This document shows, piece after piece, positions 32,183-39,177 of a DNA stretch of 43,721 bases. Origin of the DNA: an uncultured Oscillibacter sp. (GTDB lineage Bacteria; Bacillota; Clostridia; Oscillospirales; Oscillospiraceae); the NCBI GenBank assembly GCA_950097265.1, contig CATNDJ010000011.1:1-43721 (forward strand). The letters run 5' to 3'. Made by a program: the position numbers and the translations under genes. The notes under the pieces are model-generated. The model ran no database searches. It was not told the DNA's origin and saw only the letters and a list, made by a program, of their open reading frames with translations. Numbering within the stretch: the stretch's first letter is position 1; every line of letters begins with the position of its first letter.

Positions 32183-33301
32183 ATGTTAAGTACGATTGCG
32201 TTAGACACCCAGGTCCTCCGCCCGGGCCTGTGCACCGGCTGCGGGGCCTGCCAGGGCCTGTGCCCCTACTGGGGCAGCGTGGACGGGCGAACCGTCTGTT
32301 TCTTCGACTGCGAGCGCCTGGACGGCCGCTGCCAGCGGTTCTGCCCCCGGATGCCCACGGATTTAGAAGCCCTGCGGAAGCAGTTCTTCCCGGCGGAAAC
32401 CATCCTGCCGGAAATCGGCCCCTTCCGGGGACTGTATCTGACCCGGGCCGCGGATGCATCCATCCGGGCCAAGGCCCAGCACGGCGGCAGCATGACCGCC
32501 CTGGTGGAGCTGGCTTTGAAAGAGGGCTTCATCGACGCCGCGGCCCTGACCCGCTCTCAGGGTGGTCTGAACCCCGAGGGCGTGCTGGCCACAACGGCGG
32601 CGGAGGTCCGGGCCTGCTCCGGCAGCAGCTTCCAGGTGCCGCCCGCCCTGGCGGTACTGAACCGGGCCCTGAAGGAAGACCAGTACCACAGCATCGGCGT
32701 GGTGGGCACCCCCTGTAAGACCCTGGCGGTTTATAAAATGAAGGCGAACCCCCTGCCGGAAAACGACAACCACGCCGGGAATATCGGCATGATTTTCGGC
32801 CTCTTCTGCGGCTGGGGCCTGGACTGGGACGGCCTGAACGCCCTGGCGGCGAAGCACGCCGACCCGGCCAAGGTCTCCCACGTGGATATTCCACCCAGCA
32901 AGTACCACTCCCTGGAGCTCCGGGAGAATGGGGAGACCGTCTCGGTGAACCTGGACGAGGTGACCCCCCTGGTCCGCTCCGGCTGCCGGTACTGCGCCGA
33001 CATGACGGCGGAATTTGCGGACCTCTCCATCGGCGGAGCGAGAAGCGCCGCCGGCTGGGACGTGGACAAGGGCTGGAACCAGATTATTGTCCGCTCCGAG
33101 AAGGGCGAGCGGCTTTTGAACCTGGCCCGGGAGAAGGGCGTGCTGGAGTTCAAGGACGCCATGGAGGGCGGCTTGGAGAAGCTCAAAAAAGCGTCCCTGG
33201 GCAAAAAACGCACGGCGGTAAAAAACCTCCGGGCCCTCACCGGAAAGCAGGACGACCTGGGCTATCTGAACCCCAACCGGGAATCGTTCAAGGATTTGTG
33301 A
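32183..33301 (+). CDS. FrhB-like iron-sulfur flavoprotein (coenzyme F420 hydrogenase/dehydrogenase beta family)
   Basis: The protein is 372 residues. An N-terminal cluster C17-TGC-GAC-QGLC27 binds [4Fe-4S], and a second Cys group (CERLDGRCQRFCP) follows. The FrhB N-domain has GGSMTALVELALKEG and VVGTPCKT; the C-domain has CRYCADMTAEFADLSIGGA. In bacteria without F420, this family usually moves electrons between ferredoxin and a flavin or acts on other substrates. Co-transcription with iorAB suggests it handles the reduced ferredoxin or a related electron path; that is inference. AAAGGAGGG precedes the ATG. Confidence 0.8.
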   Translation: MLSTIALDTQVLRPGLCTGCGACQGLCPYWGSVDGRTVCFFDCERLDGRCQRFCPRMPTDLEALRKQFFPAETILPEIGPFRGLYLTRAADASIRAKAQHGGSMTALVELALKEGFIDAAALTRSQGGLNPEGVLATTAAEVRACSGSSFQVPPALAVLNRALKEDQYHSIGVVGTPCKTLAVYKMKANPLPENDNHAGNIGMIFGLFCGWGLDWDGLNALAAKHADPAKVSHVDIPPSKYHSLELRENGETVSVNLDEVTPLVRSGCRYCADMTAEFADLSIGGARSAAGWDVDKGWNQIIVRSEKGERLLNLAREKGVLEFKDAMEGGLEKLKKASLGKKRTAVKNLRALTGKQDDLGYLNPNRESFKDL

Positions 33302-33336
33302 GACTGCACCCCCTGTAATCGCGAGGAAAAGGGTGT

Positions 33337-33370
33337 ATGCGGGAAAAAGCACGGCGGGTTTTTCCCGCAT
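33337..33370. terminator. Terminator-like hairpin after the ior operon
   Basis: ATGCGGGAAAAA (33337-33348) pairs perfectly with TTTTTCCCGCAT (33359-33370) around 10 bases. The T-run is inside the stem, so it resembles a bidirectional terminator. Confidence 0.6.
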
Positions 33371-33383
33371 GCGAAATAAAGCC

Positions 33384-33436
33384 GGTCACCAAAAAGAGAG
33401 AGACAGGCTAAGCCTGTCTCTCTCTTTTTGGTGACC
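33384..33436. terminator. Perfect 25-bp inverted repeat: terminator behind the tRNA-Lys remnant
   Basis: Two 25-base arms separated by only TAA. On the minus strand it follows the tRNA 3' end and includes AAAAA and TTTTT blocks, so it was the original tRNA-Lys terminator. Unusually, the arms include the tRNA acceptor end itself (GGTCACC/GGTGACC). The same hairpin can act for plus-strand transcripts. Confidence 0.8.
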
Positions 33437-33473
33437 CGGCGGGGATTCGAACCCCGGACCCACTGCTTAAAAG
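33429..33473 (-). repeat. attL: 3' half of tRNA-Lys(UUU), truncated at the anticodon loop
   Basis: On the minus strand the segment reads CTTTTAA (anticodon loop, UUU), GCAGT, GGGTC, T-arm CGGGG TTCGAAT CCCCG, CCGGGTC, A, CCA. The bases before the loop (TGCGC) cannot pair with GCAGT and no D-arm or acceptor 5' half follows, so it is only the 3' half. A tyrosine integrase gene sits 29 bases away. This is the remnant left when an element enters a tRNA gene at its anticodon loop. Confidence 0.85.
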
Positions 33474-33501
33474 GCGCAGACATAGCCGCTAATACTAAGG
33501 G

Positions 33502-34707
33502 TTACACGGTTTTTTGACTTGCATCCGACTTGCACGGCATTTCTTTCCCGCCCGGCTGGCCGGACAAATAGGCGTCCAGCTTGTCAACGGACTTCCGCTT
33601 GTGTATAGCGTCCAGGTGCGTATAAATCCGTAGCGTGGTGCTCACGTCGGCGTGTCCCATCTGAGCGCACGCCTGAACCACGTCCACCCCGGCCAGATAC
33701 AGCAGCGTGCAGAAGGTGTGCCGGAGCCAGTGCATGGTGATGTTCGGGATCGTCCTGTCCAGCCGCTTGGGCCCCGGCTTGCCGGACCTCCGCCGTTCCA
33801 GGTCCGCCGGGGTCCTGGTCCCGTATTTCTCGTTCAGAAGCCGCATATAGGAGCCCCAGAGTTTTTTCCAGGCTGAGTCCGTCATAACGCCGCCGTGGGC
33901 GCTGGGAATCACCAGCAGATTGTCCCGGGGCAGCTCCGCCATGTAGTCCGCCAGCCGCTGGGGAATATCCACCGTCCGCATACCAGCGGCGGTCTTGGTG
34001 ACGTGCCGGAGGCTGGGGACGCCGCTGGAATCGTACTCCATCACCTTGTTAACGGTGATGGTCCGGGCCTCCAGGTCCACGTCCGCCCAGGTCAGCGCCG
34101 CCAGCTCCCCCCGCCGGAGCCCGGACAGCATCATAATCACCGCTGTGCTTTGGGCCCGGTGGGGTGTGTCCCAAATCCATTGCTGTTCTTCGGCAGTCAG
34201 TGCCCGGCGGTGCTCCTCCTTGCGGCCCACCGCCGTCAGCTCCACCTGTTCCGCCGGATTGGCGGGGATAACCCGGCCCACGGCGCGACGCAGGATTTGC
34301 CGGATTGCGGAGCGGTACAGGCTCACGGTGCGCTGGGAAAGCCCCTGATCCGCCAGAGTGAGCAGCACCCGTTCGATATCGTCCGCCCGGACCTGGCCGA
34401 TTTCGTAACCCTGGAGCTCCTCCTTCCAGAGCTTCACGGCCCGCCGATAGTTGTCCATCTGGCGGCAGGTGATGCGTTCCCGCTCCTTCAGCCGCAGCCA
34501 GTCGTCCGCCCAGGCGGCGAAGCTGTCCCTCTGGGCAAGAACGTCCAGCCCCCGGCCAAGCTGGAGGCGGACGGCGGTTTCCTTTTCCTTCAGCTCCGCC
34601 GGGGACTTGGCGTAGACGCTTTTGTATTGCCGCTTCCCGTTCTCGTCCCGGCCCAGGTATATCTGAGCGCAATAACGCCCGTCCGCTCGTTTCTTGGCCT
34701 TTGCCAT
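33502..34707 (-). CDS. int: Tyrosine-type site-specific integrase
   Basis: The protein is 401 residues. Residues 1-50 are an arm-type DNA-binding domain (DGRYCAQIYLGRDENGKRQY), residues 60-165 the core-binding SAM-like domain, and the C-terminus the catalytic domain with R in SGLRRGELAALTW, H-x-x-R in HWLRHTFCT, and the nucleophile Y in GHADVSTTLRIYTH. It recombines the element with the host tRNA-Lys. I chose ATG 34707, 4 bases after the antitoxin stop; the longer frame to 34764 lies within the antitoxin gene. It ends 29 bases from the att remnant, the usual arrangement. Confidence 0.95.
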   Translation of the reverse strand: MAKAKKRADGRYCAQIYLGRDENGKRQYKSVYAKSPAELKEKETAVRLQLGRGLDVLAQRDSFAAWADDWLRLKERERITCRQMDNYRRAVKLWKEELQGYEIGQVRADDIERVLLTLADQGLSQRTVSLYRSAIRQILRRAVGRVIPANPAEQVELTAVGRKEEHRRALTAEEQQWIWDTPHRAQSTAVIMMLSGLRRGELAALTWADVDLEARTITVNKVMEYDSSGVPSLRHVTKTAAGMRTVDIPQRLADYMAELPRDNLLVIPSAHGGVMTDSAWKKLWGSYMRLLNEKYGTRTPADLERRRSGKPGPKRLDRTIPNITMHWLRHTFCTLLYLAGVDVVQACAQMGHADVSTTLRIYTHLDAIHKRKSVDKLDAYLSGQPGGKEMPCKSDASQKTV

Positions 34708-34711
34708 GCGC

Positions 34712-34924
34712 TCAGTCCCAATTGATGGCGTTTTCGGCCACGTACTCCCCGGCTTCCAATTCACGGGCGGCGAGCTCCATAGCGGCGTGCTCCGCGGGCG
34801 TGGCCTTCGTGTAATCAGGGTCCCAGGCCAGGACCAGCTTTTTCACCAGCTCCAGGGCAAGCGCTTGGTCCGCTTCCGGCAGGATATTGACCATCTGTGC
34901 GATTTGCTGTGCGATTGGCGCCAT
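34712..34924 (-). CDS. Antitoxin of a RelE-type toxin-antitoxin pair
   Basis: The protein is 70 residues, acidic, with a helical start (QQIAQMVNILPEADQALALELVKKL) and an ending AARELEAGEYVAENAINWD typical of small Firmicute antitoxins paired with RelE-like toxins. It should wrap the toxin and block it, and probably represses the operon, although no clear DNA-binding motif is seen. AAGGAGG precedes the ATG. It lies 13 bases after the toxin stop, so the toxin comes first. Confidence 0.78.
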   Translation of the reverse strand: MAPIAQQIAQMVNILPEADQALALELVKKLVLAWDPDYTKATPAEHAAMELAARELEAGEYVAENAINWD

Positions 34925-34937
34925 ACTTAAGCCCTCC

Positions 34938-35201
34938 TTACTTCTTGTAGATGTCTCCCCTGCTTCCTATATCCATGATATACAGGATTTCCAGCTGACT
35001 TTCCACCCCATATCTGTAAACGATTCTATATTTCCCCACACGGAGCCGGAAGCGCCCGTCATGGTACCCCTGCATAGCCTTGATATCACCCAGGGGCGGC
35101 TTTTGTGTCAGCCCGTGGATTCCGGCCCGTATGCGGGCTTTGGTAGGCCTGTCCAGGCTCTCCAACGCCTTTACGGCGGATTTCGCATATCTGATTTCCA
35201 T
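34938..35201 (-). CDS. relE: RelE/ParE-superfamily toxin
   Basis: The protein is 87 residues. YAKSAVKALESLDRPTKARI, then GDIKAMQGYHDGRFRLRVGKYRIVYRY and the end LEILYIMDIGSRGDIYK follow the RelE fold: KYRIVYR and GxRGDIYK are the usual conserved ends. RelE members cut mRNA on the ribosome. Whether this copy is a ribonuclease or a ParE-like gyrase poison cannot be decided from sequence alone, though the R-x-G-K-Y-R-I-x-Y pattern favours RelE. AAAGGAG precedes the ATG, right after a leader hairpin (35220-35242). Confidence 0.85.
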   Translation of the reverse strand: MEIRYAKSAVKALESLDRPTKARIRAGIHGLTQKPPLGDIKAMQGYHDGRFRLRVGKYRIVYRYGVESQLEILYIMDIGSRGDIYKK

Positions 35202-35219
35202 TGGGACGGCTCCTTTCCT

Positions 35220-35247
35220 GCCCTGGGCCTCTGGCCTGGGGCTTTTT
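35220..35247. promoter_or_regulatory. Hairpin in the toxin leader, terminator-like on the plus strand
   Basis: GCCCTGGGCC (35220-35229) pairs with GGCCTGGGGC (35233-35242) with two G-U pairs, followed on the plus strand by TTTTT. On the minus strand it sits a few bases before the toxin ribosome site. It could end an antisense RNA or affect toxin translation. Confidence 0.4.
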
Positions 35248-35611
35248 GCTCGCCAGCGTGCAATCGGTTTTGGTCCCCTATTCTGGGGAGCAATCTCCTA
35301 AATTTTGATCGGTCCAGATTTGGACTGACCTGCACCATTTTCCCGTGGAGCAGCTGCAACCCGGTCAAAAATGTCCGGGTTCACTCTGGGCTCAAAAGGG
35401 TATGTGTTCAAAACCCACCCCTTATCTATCCCTCTCTGGGAACCCTCTCAAATTTGAGTAAGTTGAATTTCAAGCATTTTTGACGGTATCAGGGGGGATC
35501 AAATTTCGTCCCCCTTCGTCCGGAAAACGGACGAAGGGTGTCATTTCAACTGACACCCTCTATTCGGCCTCCTCCGCCCCCTCTGGCGCGTCCTGGGCGG
35601 CGGGGGTATCT
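35248..35611. other. Noncoding stretch between repressor and toxin genes
   Basis: No convincing gene. It holds a perfect 12-base palindrome CTCAAATTTGAG (35447-35458) and two hairpins that share three bases: 35512-35522 with 35528-35538, and 35536-35543 with 35551-35558. The hairpins lie 50-100 bases behind the repressor stop and may trim or end its mRNA, but no T-run follows. Confidence 0.5.
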
Positions 35612-36238
35612 TTAACCTCTGGCGGTGCTGGGGGACGGCTCTGGGGGCGTTTGTGGGGACTCTGCGGGTGGTGGGAAGACCATTTCTTCGGGGGCGCGGG
35701 GGCCAAAGGCTTCCTGCATCAACTTTAGCTCCAAAGTTTTTGCAGCAATCTTCAAGCCATTCTGCGCACAGCTTAGCAACTCGTTCAAATCATCCTTTGA
35801 AATTTCAGAACCGCCATTTTCATATGTGAAGAAATAGTTCCCTCCGGTTTTCATAATGTCGTATCCCATAGAGTTTAGGAGAATTTTTAATGCCGATTCT
35901 TCGTCAGTCAAGGGGTCTAGTGGGGCTAAATGTGGTTTGATGGCATTTATAAAATTTTCATCGTCTTTGGCTTCTTGTCTAAGGGCTTCCTCAAATCGTC
36001 GGGCAACGTAGTCCTTCCACGCTTTGTCTCGGCCTTCTAGTGTACGTCCGTTCATCAGCCAATTAACATCAACATTCAGGGCGGCGGCTATGCGCTGGAG
36101 CTGTTCAATACGGGGCTGGCGCTTCCCGAGTTCATATTGTCGGATTGTGATTTCGCTGGTTCCAGATATAGACCCTAGCTGTTTTTGAGTAAGCCCCTTT
36201 TCATTTCTGGCTTGTCTTATTCGTTCTCCGATAGTCAA
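35612..36238 (-). CDS. CI-like repressor with N-terminal HTH domain
   Basis: The protein is 208 residues from the proposed TTG start. Residues 2-60 are an HTH_3 (Xre/CI) domain, IGERIRQARNEKGLTQKQLG then SEITIRQYELGKRQP, followed by a helical middle and a Pro-rich end. No LexA-like serine protease domain is seen, so RecA-driven self-cleavage is unlikely. I chose TTG at 36238 because AGAGGGGG lies 7 bases before it; an ATG six codons earlier (36256) has no ribosome site and would be nearly leaderless from the promoter at 36263-36291. It probably binds the operators at 36287-36357. Confidence 0.83.
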   Translation of the reverse strand: MTIGERIRQARNEKGLTQKQLGSISGTSEITIRQYELGKRQPRIEQLQRIAAALNVDVNWLMNGRTLEGRDKAWKDYVARRFEEALRQEAKDDENFINAIKPHLAPLDPLTDEESALKILLNSMGYDIMKTGGNYFFTYENGGSEISKDDLNELLSCAQNGLKIAAKTLELKLMQEAFGPRAPEEMVFPPPAESPQTPPEPSPSTARG

Positions 36239-36262
36239 CCCATAACCCCCTCTCATGCAAAT

Positions 36263-36291
36263 ACTATACCACGGAACAAAAAAAGTTTCAA
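36263..36291 (-). promoter_or_regulatory. Repressor promoter (leftward)
   Basis: On the minus strand TTGAAA (36286-36291), 17 bases, TATAGT (36263-36268). The first operator-like palindrome overlaps its -35. Confidence 0.75.
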
Positions 36292-36357
36292 GTGAATCTT
36301 TTCTTGGACTTGACAACTTCACTTGAATCTGCTATACTCACAACAGATTCAATCGAA
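36287..36357. promoter_or_regulatory. Three evenly spaced operator-like palindromes
   Basis: TTCAAGTGAA (36287-36296), TTCACTTGAA (36318-36327) and TTCAATCGAA (36348-36357) share the palindromic pattern TTCA-N2-TGAA (one mismatch in the third). Their centres are 31 and 30 bases apart. The first overlaps the leftward -35, the second lies in the rightward promoter spacer, and the third is just downstream of the rightward start. Confidence 0.72.
36310..36338 (+). promoter_or_regulatory. Rightward early promoter
   Basis: TTGACA (36310-36315), 17 bases, TATACT (36333-36338): near-perfect vegetative promoter reading into the Cro-like gene, with an operator-like palindrome inside the spacer. Confidence 0.85.
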
Positions 36358-36371
36358 ACGGAGGTGAAACT

Positions 36372-36569
36372 ATGAAGGTCAATCGCCGGAAGCTGGAATT
36401 GGCAATGGCGCGGTCCTGTATGAACAGTGCTGACCTTCCCGCCGCTGCCGGTCTCCCCCGGCCCACGGTGCAAAACGCCATTGTCGGCAAGGGTGTCCGG
36501 CCCGCAACCCTGGGCCGCATCGCTAAGGCCCTAAACGTGGACCCGGCGGAGCTGCTGGAGGATGGGTGA
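36372..36569 (+). CDS. Cro-like HTH regulator
   Basis: The protein is 65 residues, a single Xre-type HTH domain: RRKLELAMARSCMNSADLP, then PRPTVQNAIVGKGVRPATLGRIAKALNVDPAELL. First gene of the rightward transcript, with GGAGGTG just before the ATG. In temperate phages the gene in this place counteracts the repressor by binding the same operators; here that is inferred from position and fold. Confidence 0.85.
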   Translation: MKVNRRKLELAMARSCMNSADLPAAAGLPRPTVQNAIVGKGVRPATLGRIAKALNVDPAELLEDG

Positions 36570-36570
36570 C

Positions 36571-36666
36571 ATGAATCTGTTGTTTATGCTGGCCGGGGCT
36601 TGGCAGCTGACAAGCTGGATCATGTCCCTGTTGGACCGGCTGGAAGGAGGGAAGCACAATGCGTAG
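36571..36666 (+). CDS. Possible 31-residue hydrophobic peptide
   Basis: ATG at 36571 opens a frame (MNLLFMLAGAWQLTSWIMSL, then LDRLEGGKHNA) in the gap between the Cro-like and excisionase genes, overlapping the latter's start. It resembles a one-pass membrane peptide. A weak GGAGGATGG site lies upstream. The frame is in the right strand and place for a phage gene but too short to be sure. Confidence 0.4.
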   Translation: MNLLFMLAGAWQLTSWIMSLLDRLEGGKHNA

Positions 36667-36913
36667 AATATCGCGACCCAACAAGCCCCGCCGGGTGATC
36701 TACTCCGTCGACGAATTGCCCGCATACTGCGACTGTTGTGACGTGGGGCTGTATCTCCGGGTAAATCCCGAGGTTGTGGCCCGCATGGCCCGTGAGGGCG
36801 TCCTCCGTGGGGCCAAGATCGGCCAAAGCTGGCGGTTCCGCAAGGAGGACATTCTTGACTACGAACGGCGGCTGTTCGGCCTGGGAGGGGAGGGAAAGCC
36901 CTGCAATGGATGA
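36659..36913 (+). CDS. xis: Excisionase-type DNA-binding protein
   Basis: The protein is 84 residues with a MerR-like winged-helix of the excisionase/helix_turn_helix_17 type: VGLYLRVNPEVVARMAREGVLRGAKIGQSWRFRKEDIL is the familiar pattern, with W as the wing marker. It likely bends att DNA for excision, or acts as a regulator. AGGAGGG lies before the ATG. Its end overlaps the helicase start. Confidence 0.8.
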   Translation: MRRISRPNKPRRVIYSVDELPAYCDCCDVGLYLRVNPEVVARMAREGVLRGAKIGQSWRFRKEDILDYERRLFGLGGEGKPCNG

Positions 36914-38324
36914 TCTCTCTTTCCTGTTGGAAAACGGAATGTCTTCCGGTGAGATACAGCGCCTCCAGGAACAGGGCATCCCCACGGCGGAGATTGCCGC
37001 CAGTGCCCGCCGTTTGATTGACAGCGGACGGCCCCTGACGGACCCCAGGGAAGCCGTCAAGGAGGTCCTGCCGGAGTTCTTTGACGAACGGGGACACTTC
37101 CTGCATAATGTCCTGGGGGATTACCTGACCGAGACCTACGGTTGCTGCAAGATAAATGGAAGCGTCCATATCTACGACGGCGGCGTCTATCGCCCCGGAG
37201 AGGACGCGCTGCACGGGGCAATGGTGGACCTGCTGCCAAGTCTGTCCGACGCCAAGCGCCGGGAGACGTTCAAGTATATTAGAGTTTGCAGGCGCACGCC
37301 GGTGAAGGAGCTGTCCCCGCCAAACCTGATCCCCTTCCGGCATCGGGTGTACGACCTGAAAAGCGGGGAGTTCCTGGACTACTCCAAGGAGTTGGTCTTC
37401 CTGAATCGCTTCCCCTGGGACTTTGACCCAGAGGCCCCGGAGTGCCCCGCCGTCACCGACACGCTGAACGCCATCGCCAACGGGGACGGCGAAGTGGTCA
37501 AGCTCCTGCTGGAATCCTTCGGGAATTGTTTCCACCTGCTGAATAGTTACCGGGGTGCTGTGGCGCTGTACGGGCCCTCCGGCAGCAACGGCAAGTCCAC
37601 CCTGCTGAACATGCTGCGGCAATTGGTGGGCGCTGAAAACGCCTCCTTCCTAAGTTTGCAGGACACGGCGGAGCGCTTCCGGCTGATGGAGGTCTATGGA
37701 AAGGCCGTCAATATCGGCGACGACATCAGTGGGGCGTACCTGCCGGACAGCTCCCTATTCAAAAAACTGGTCACCGGAGAAACCGTCCTCGGGGAGAAAA
37801 AGGGCCAGGACCCGGTATCCTTCCGATCTTACGCGAAGTTCTTCTTTGCTCTGAACGAGCTGCCGCCGGTCAGCGACAAGAGCAGCGCCTTTTTCAGCCG
37901 GATATTGCTAGTGCCCATGACCGCCGACTTTTCCTCCACCAGGAGCCGTGACCCTGGTTTGAAGGACAAGCAGTGGTCCTCGGAGGAAATGACCTATTTG
38001 ACCCGGCTTGCGATGGAGGGGCTGGAGCGGCTGAGAGCGCACGGGGACTTTACCCGGCCTCTGTGTGTGCAACAGGCTATGTCGGAGTATGAGATCGAAT
38101 GTAACCCTGTGCTGGGCTTTCTGCTGGAGTACGACAGCGTTATTGGGGAGCCGACCCAAAAGGTCTATAACGATTTCCGCTCTTGGTGCGAGGACAACGG
38201 ACACCGCAATATTGTCACCCGGAAAAAGTTTACCAAAGAAGTTTGCTATCAGGCGGGCGTTCACAGCGAATCTATCAGGCACACTTATTTCGGAGAGAAG
38301 ACCGGCCGCTGCTTTGTAGAATAG
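36906..38324 (+). CDS. D5-type superfamily 3 helicase of phage/plasmid replication
   Basis: The protein is 472 residues. Walker A is GPSGSNGKST (near residue 222), followed by the SF3 acidic stretch NIGDDISG and the KFFFALNELPPV sensor motif, typical of P4/D5-family helicases. The usual N-terminal AEP primase domain of larger relatives is missing; only about 200 residues of D5_N-type sequence precede the helicase. It should unwind the element's origin, which may be the repeat region right behind it. Start ATG 36906 overlaps the excisionase stop. Confidence 0.88.
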   Translation: MDDLSFLLENGMSSGEIQRLQEQGIPTAEIAASARRLIDSGRPLTDPREAVKEVLPEFFDERGHFLHNVLGDYLTETYGCCKINGSVHIYDGGVYRPGEDALHGAMVDLLPSLSDAKRRETFKYIRVCRRTPVKELSPPNLIPFRHRVYDLKSGEFLDYSKELVFLNRFPWDFDPEAPECPAVTDTLNAIANGDGEVVKLLLESFGNCFHLLNSYRGAVALYGPSGSNGKSTLLNMLRQLVGAENASFLSLQDTAERFRLMEVYGKAVNIGDDISGAYLPDSSLFKKLVTGETVLGEKKGQDPVSFRSYAKFFFALNELPPVSDKSSAFFSRILLVPMTADFSSTRSRDPGLKDKQWSSEEMTYLTRLAMEGLERLRAHGDFTRPLCVQQAMSEYEIECNPVLGFLLEYDSVIGEPTQKVYNDFRSWCEDNGHRNIVTRKKFTKEVCYQAGVHSESIRHTYFGEKTGRCFVE

Positions 38325-38560
38325 CTCGTCACGTAACGTCACACTATCAAAAAACAAATCGTGACATCCGTAACCATTGTGGTGCAATGCTTTCACGCTA
38401 TATGTCACGATGTCACGATTATTTATTATAGTCTGTAAGATTTATACATAGGGCGTTTTACATAAAAGATGTGCGAGTATAGAAAAAAATCGTGACATCG
38501 TGAAAAGTGCCCGCAGCCCTTGCGGCGCAATGCTTTCAAGCGTCACGATTATTTTGAAAA
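38325..38560. other. Repeat-rich candidate replication origin
   Basis: AT-rich noncoding stretch after the helicase gene. TCGTGACAT or its complement occurs at 38358-38366, 38401-38409, 38409-38417 and 38490-38498, with partial copies at 38325-38341 and 38541-38548. A larger unit is present twice (38357-38424 and 38489-38553): TCGTGACAT, then GCAATGCTTTCA (38383-38394 and 38527-38538), then GTCACGATTATTT. Between the two units lies a very AT-rich segment. Iterons plus AT-rich DNA beside the helicase gene fit an origin. Confidence 0.6.
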
Positions 38561-38584
38561 AACGAGACGAAAAGGAGCCTTATC

Positions 38585-38866
38585 ATGAAGGAGGAGAATA
38601 TGAGCTATTACCGGACCTGCCCCCATTGCGGGGCGAACCTGGACCCCGGGGAGAGCTGCGACTGCACGATATCCCAGGTCTGCGCCGAGGCAAGAGCTGT
38701 TTTCCCGGAGCTCTTCACGGGCCGGACTGACCGGGAGATCGTGGGTGAGCTTGTCGGAATTGTCCGGCGGGCAGAAATGAAAAATGCCCCCGCCGATGCT
38801 GCGAACACTGGCGAGGGCGGGGCGGAACAGAATTTGGCCACTGTTTCCGCCTCCGGTATAACCTAA
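38585..38866 (+). CDS. Small zinc-ribbon phage protein
   Basis: The protein is 93 residues. CPHCG (about 14-18) and a later C-x-C (SCDC) near residue 28 form a zinc knuckle; the rest is a helix and a low-complexity tail. Function unknown. Two starts are possible: ATG 38585 with AAAGGAG upstream, or ATG 38600 with AAGGAGGAG. Confidence 0.65.
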   Translation: MKEENMSYYRTCPHCGANLDPGESCDCTISQVCAEARAVFPELFTGRTDREIVGELVGIVRRAEMKNAPADAANTGEGGAEQNLATVSASGIT

Positions 38867-38883
38867 AATGGAGGATTTGTCGA

Positions 38884-39177
38884 ATGAACGATAACCAAAA
38901 GCTGGTGAAGGGGCTGTTAGAATTGCAGCGGACCGATCATGACGGATATTTAGCTATGGCTGCTATCATTCCCGCCATGATGGGGGTTGAAGATATACCC
39001 GTGCCGGAAGGGAACAGCCGCGGCGCTTTCAAGAGAGCCATTCGGAGAATCCGAGCGGTGCAAGCTGGCATGGAAAAGGACCACCCCGAGTGCGTTCCCG
39101 GCTTGAAGAAGGCGGCGGCATTGATTCGCCGGGAGTGGCTGTATAGAGAAGATAGAGTGAAGGAGGCCGGGCCGTGA
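38884..39177 (+). CDS. Hypothetical phage protein
   Basis: The protein is 97 residues, mostly helical, with a basic middle (GAFKRAIRRIRAVQ). I do not recognise it. GGAGGATTT lies before the ATG. Its stop overlaps the next start (GTGA), so it belongs to the same transcript between helicase and resolvase. Confidence 0.65.
   Translation: MNDNQKLVKGLLELQRTDHDGYLAMAAIIPAMMGVEDIPVPEGNSRGAFKRAIRRIRAVQAGMEKDHPECVPGLKKAAALIRREWLYREDRVKEAGP

Noticed and set aside
33429-33510. A complete tRNA-Lys gene or a tRNA with an intron
   Set aside because: The T-arm, acceptor 3' half and anticodon loop are present, but bases before the loop do not pair with the anticodon stem and there is no D-arm or 5' acceptor GACCCGG nearby. 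It is a 3' fragment only.
35480-35728. A plus-strand 82-codon frame in the gap behind the repressor gene
   Set aside because: It overlaps the repressor end, has no ribosome site and low-complexity Gly/Trp sequence; the stretch is better explained by hairpins.
38325-38560. CRISPR array
   Set aside because: Repeats are short, occur in both orientations and with irregular spacing, and there are no cas genes; iterons fit better.
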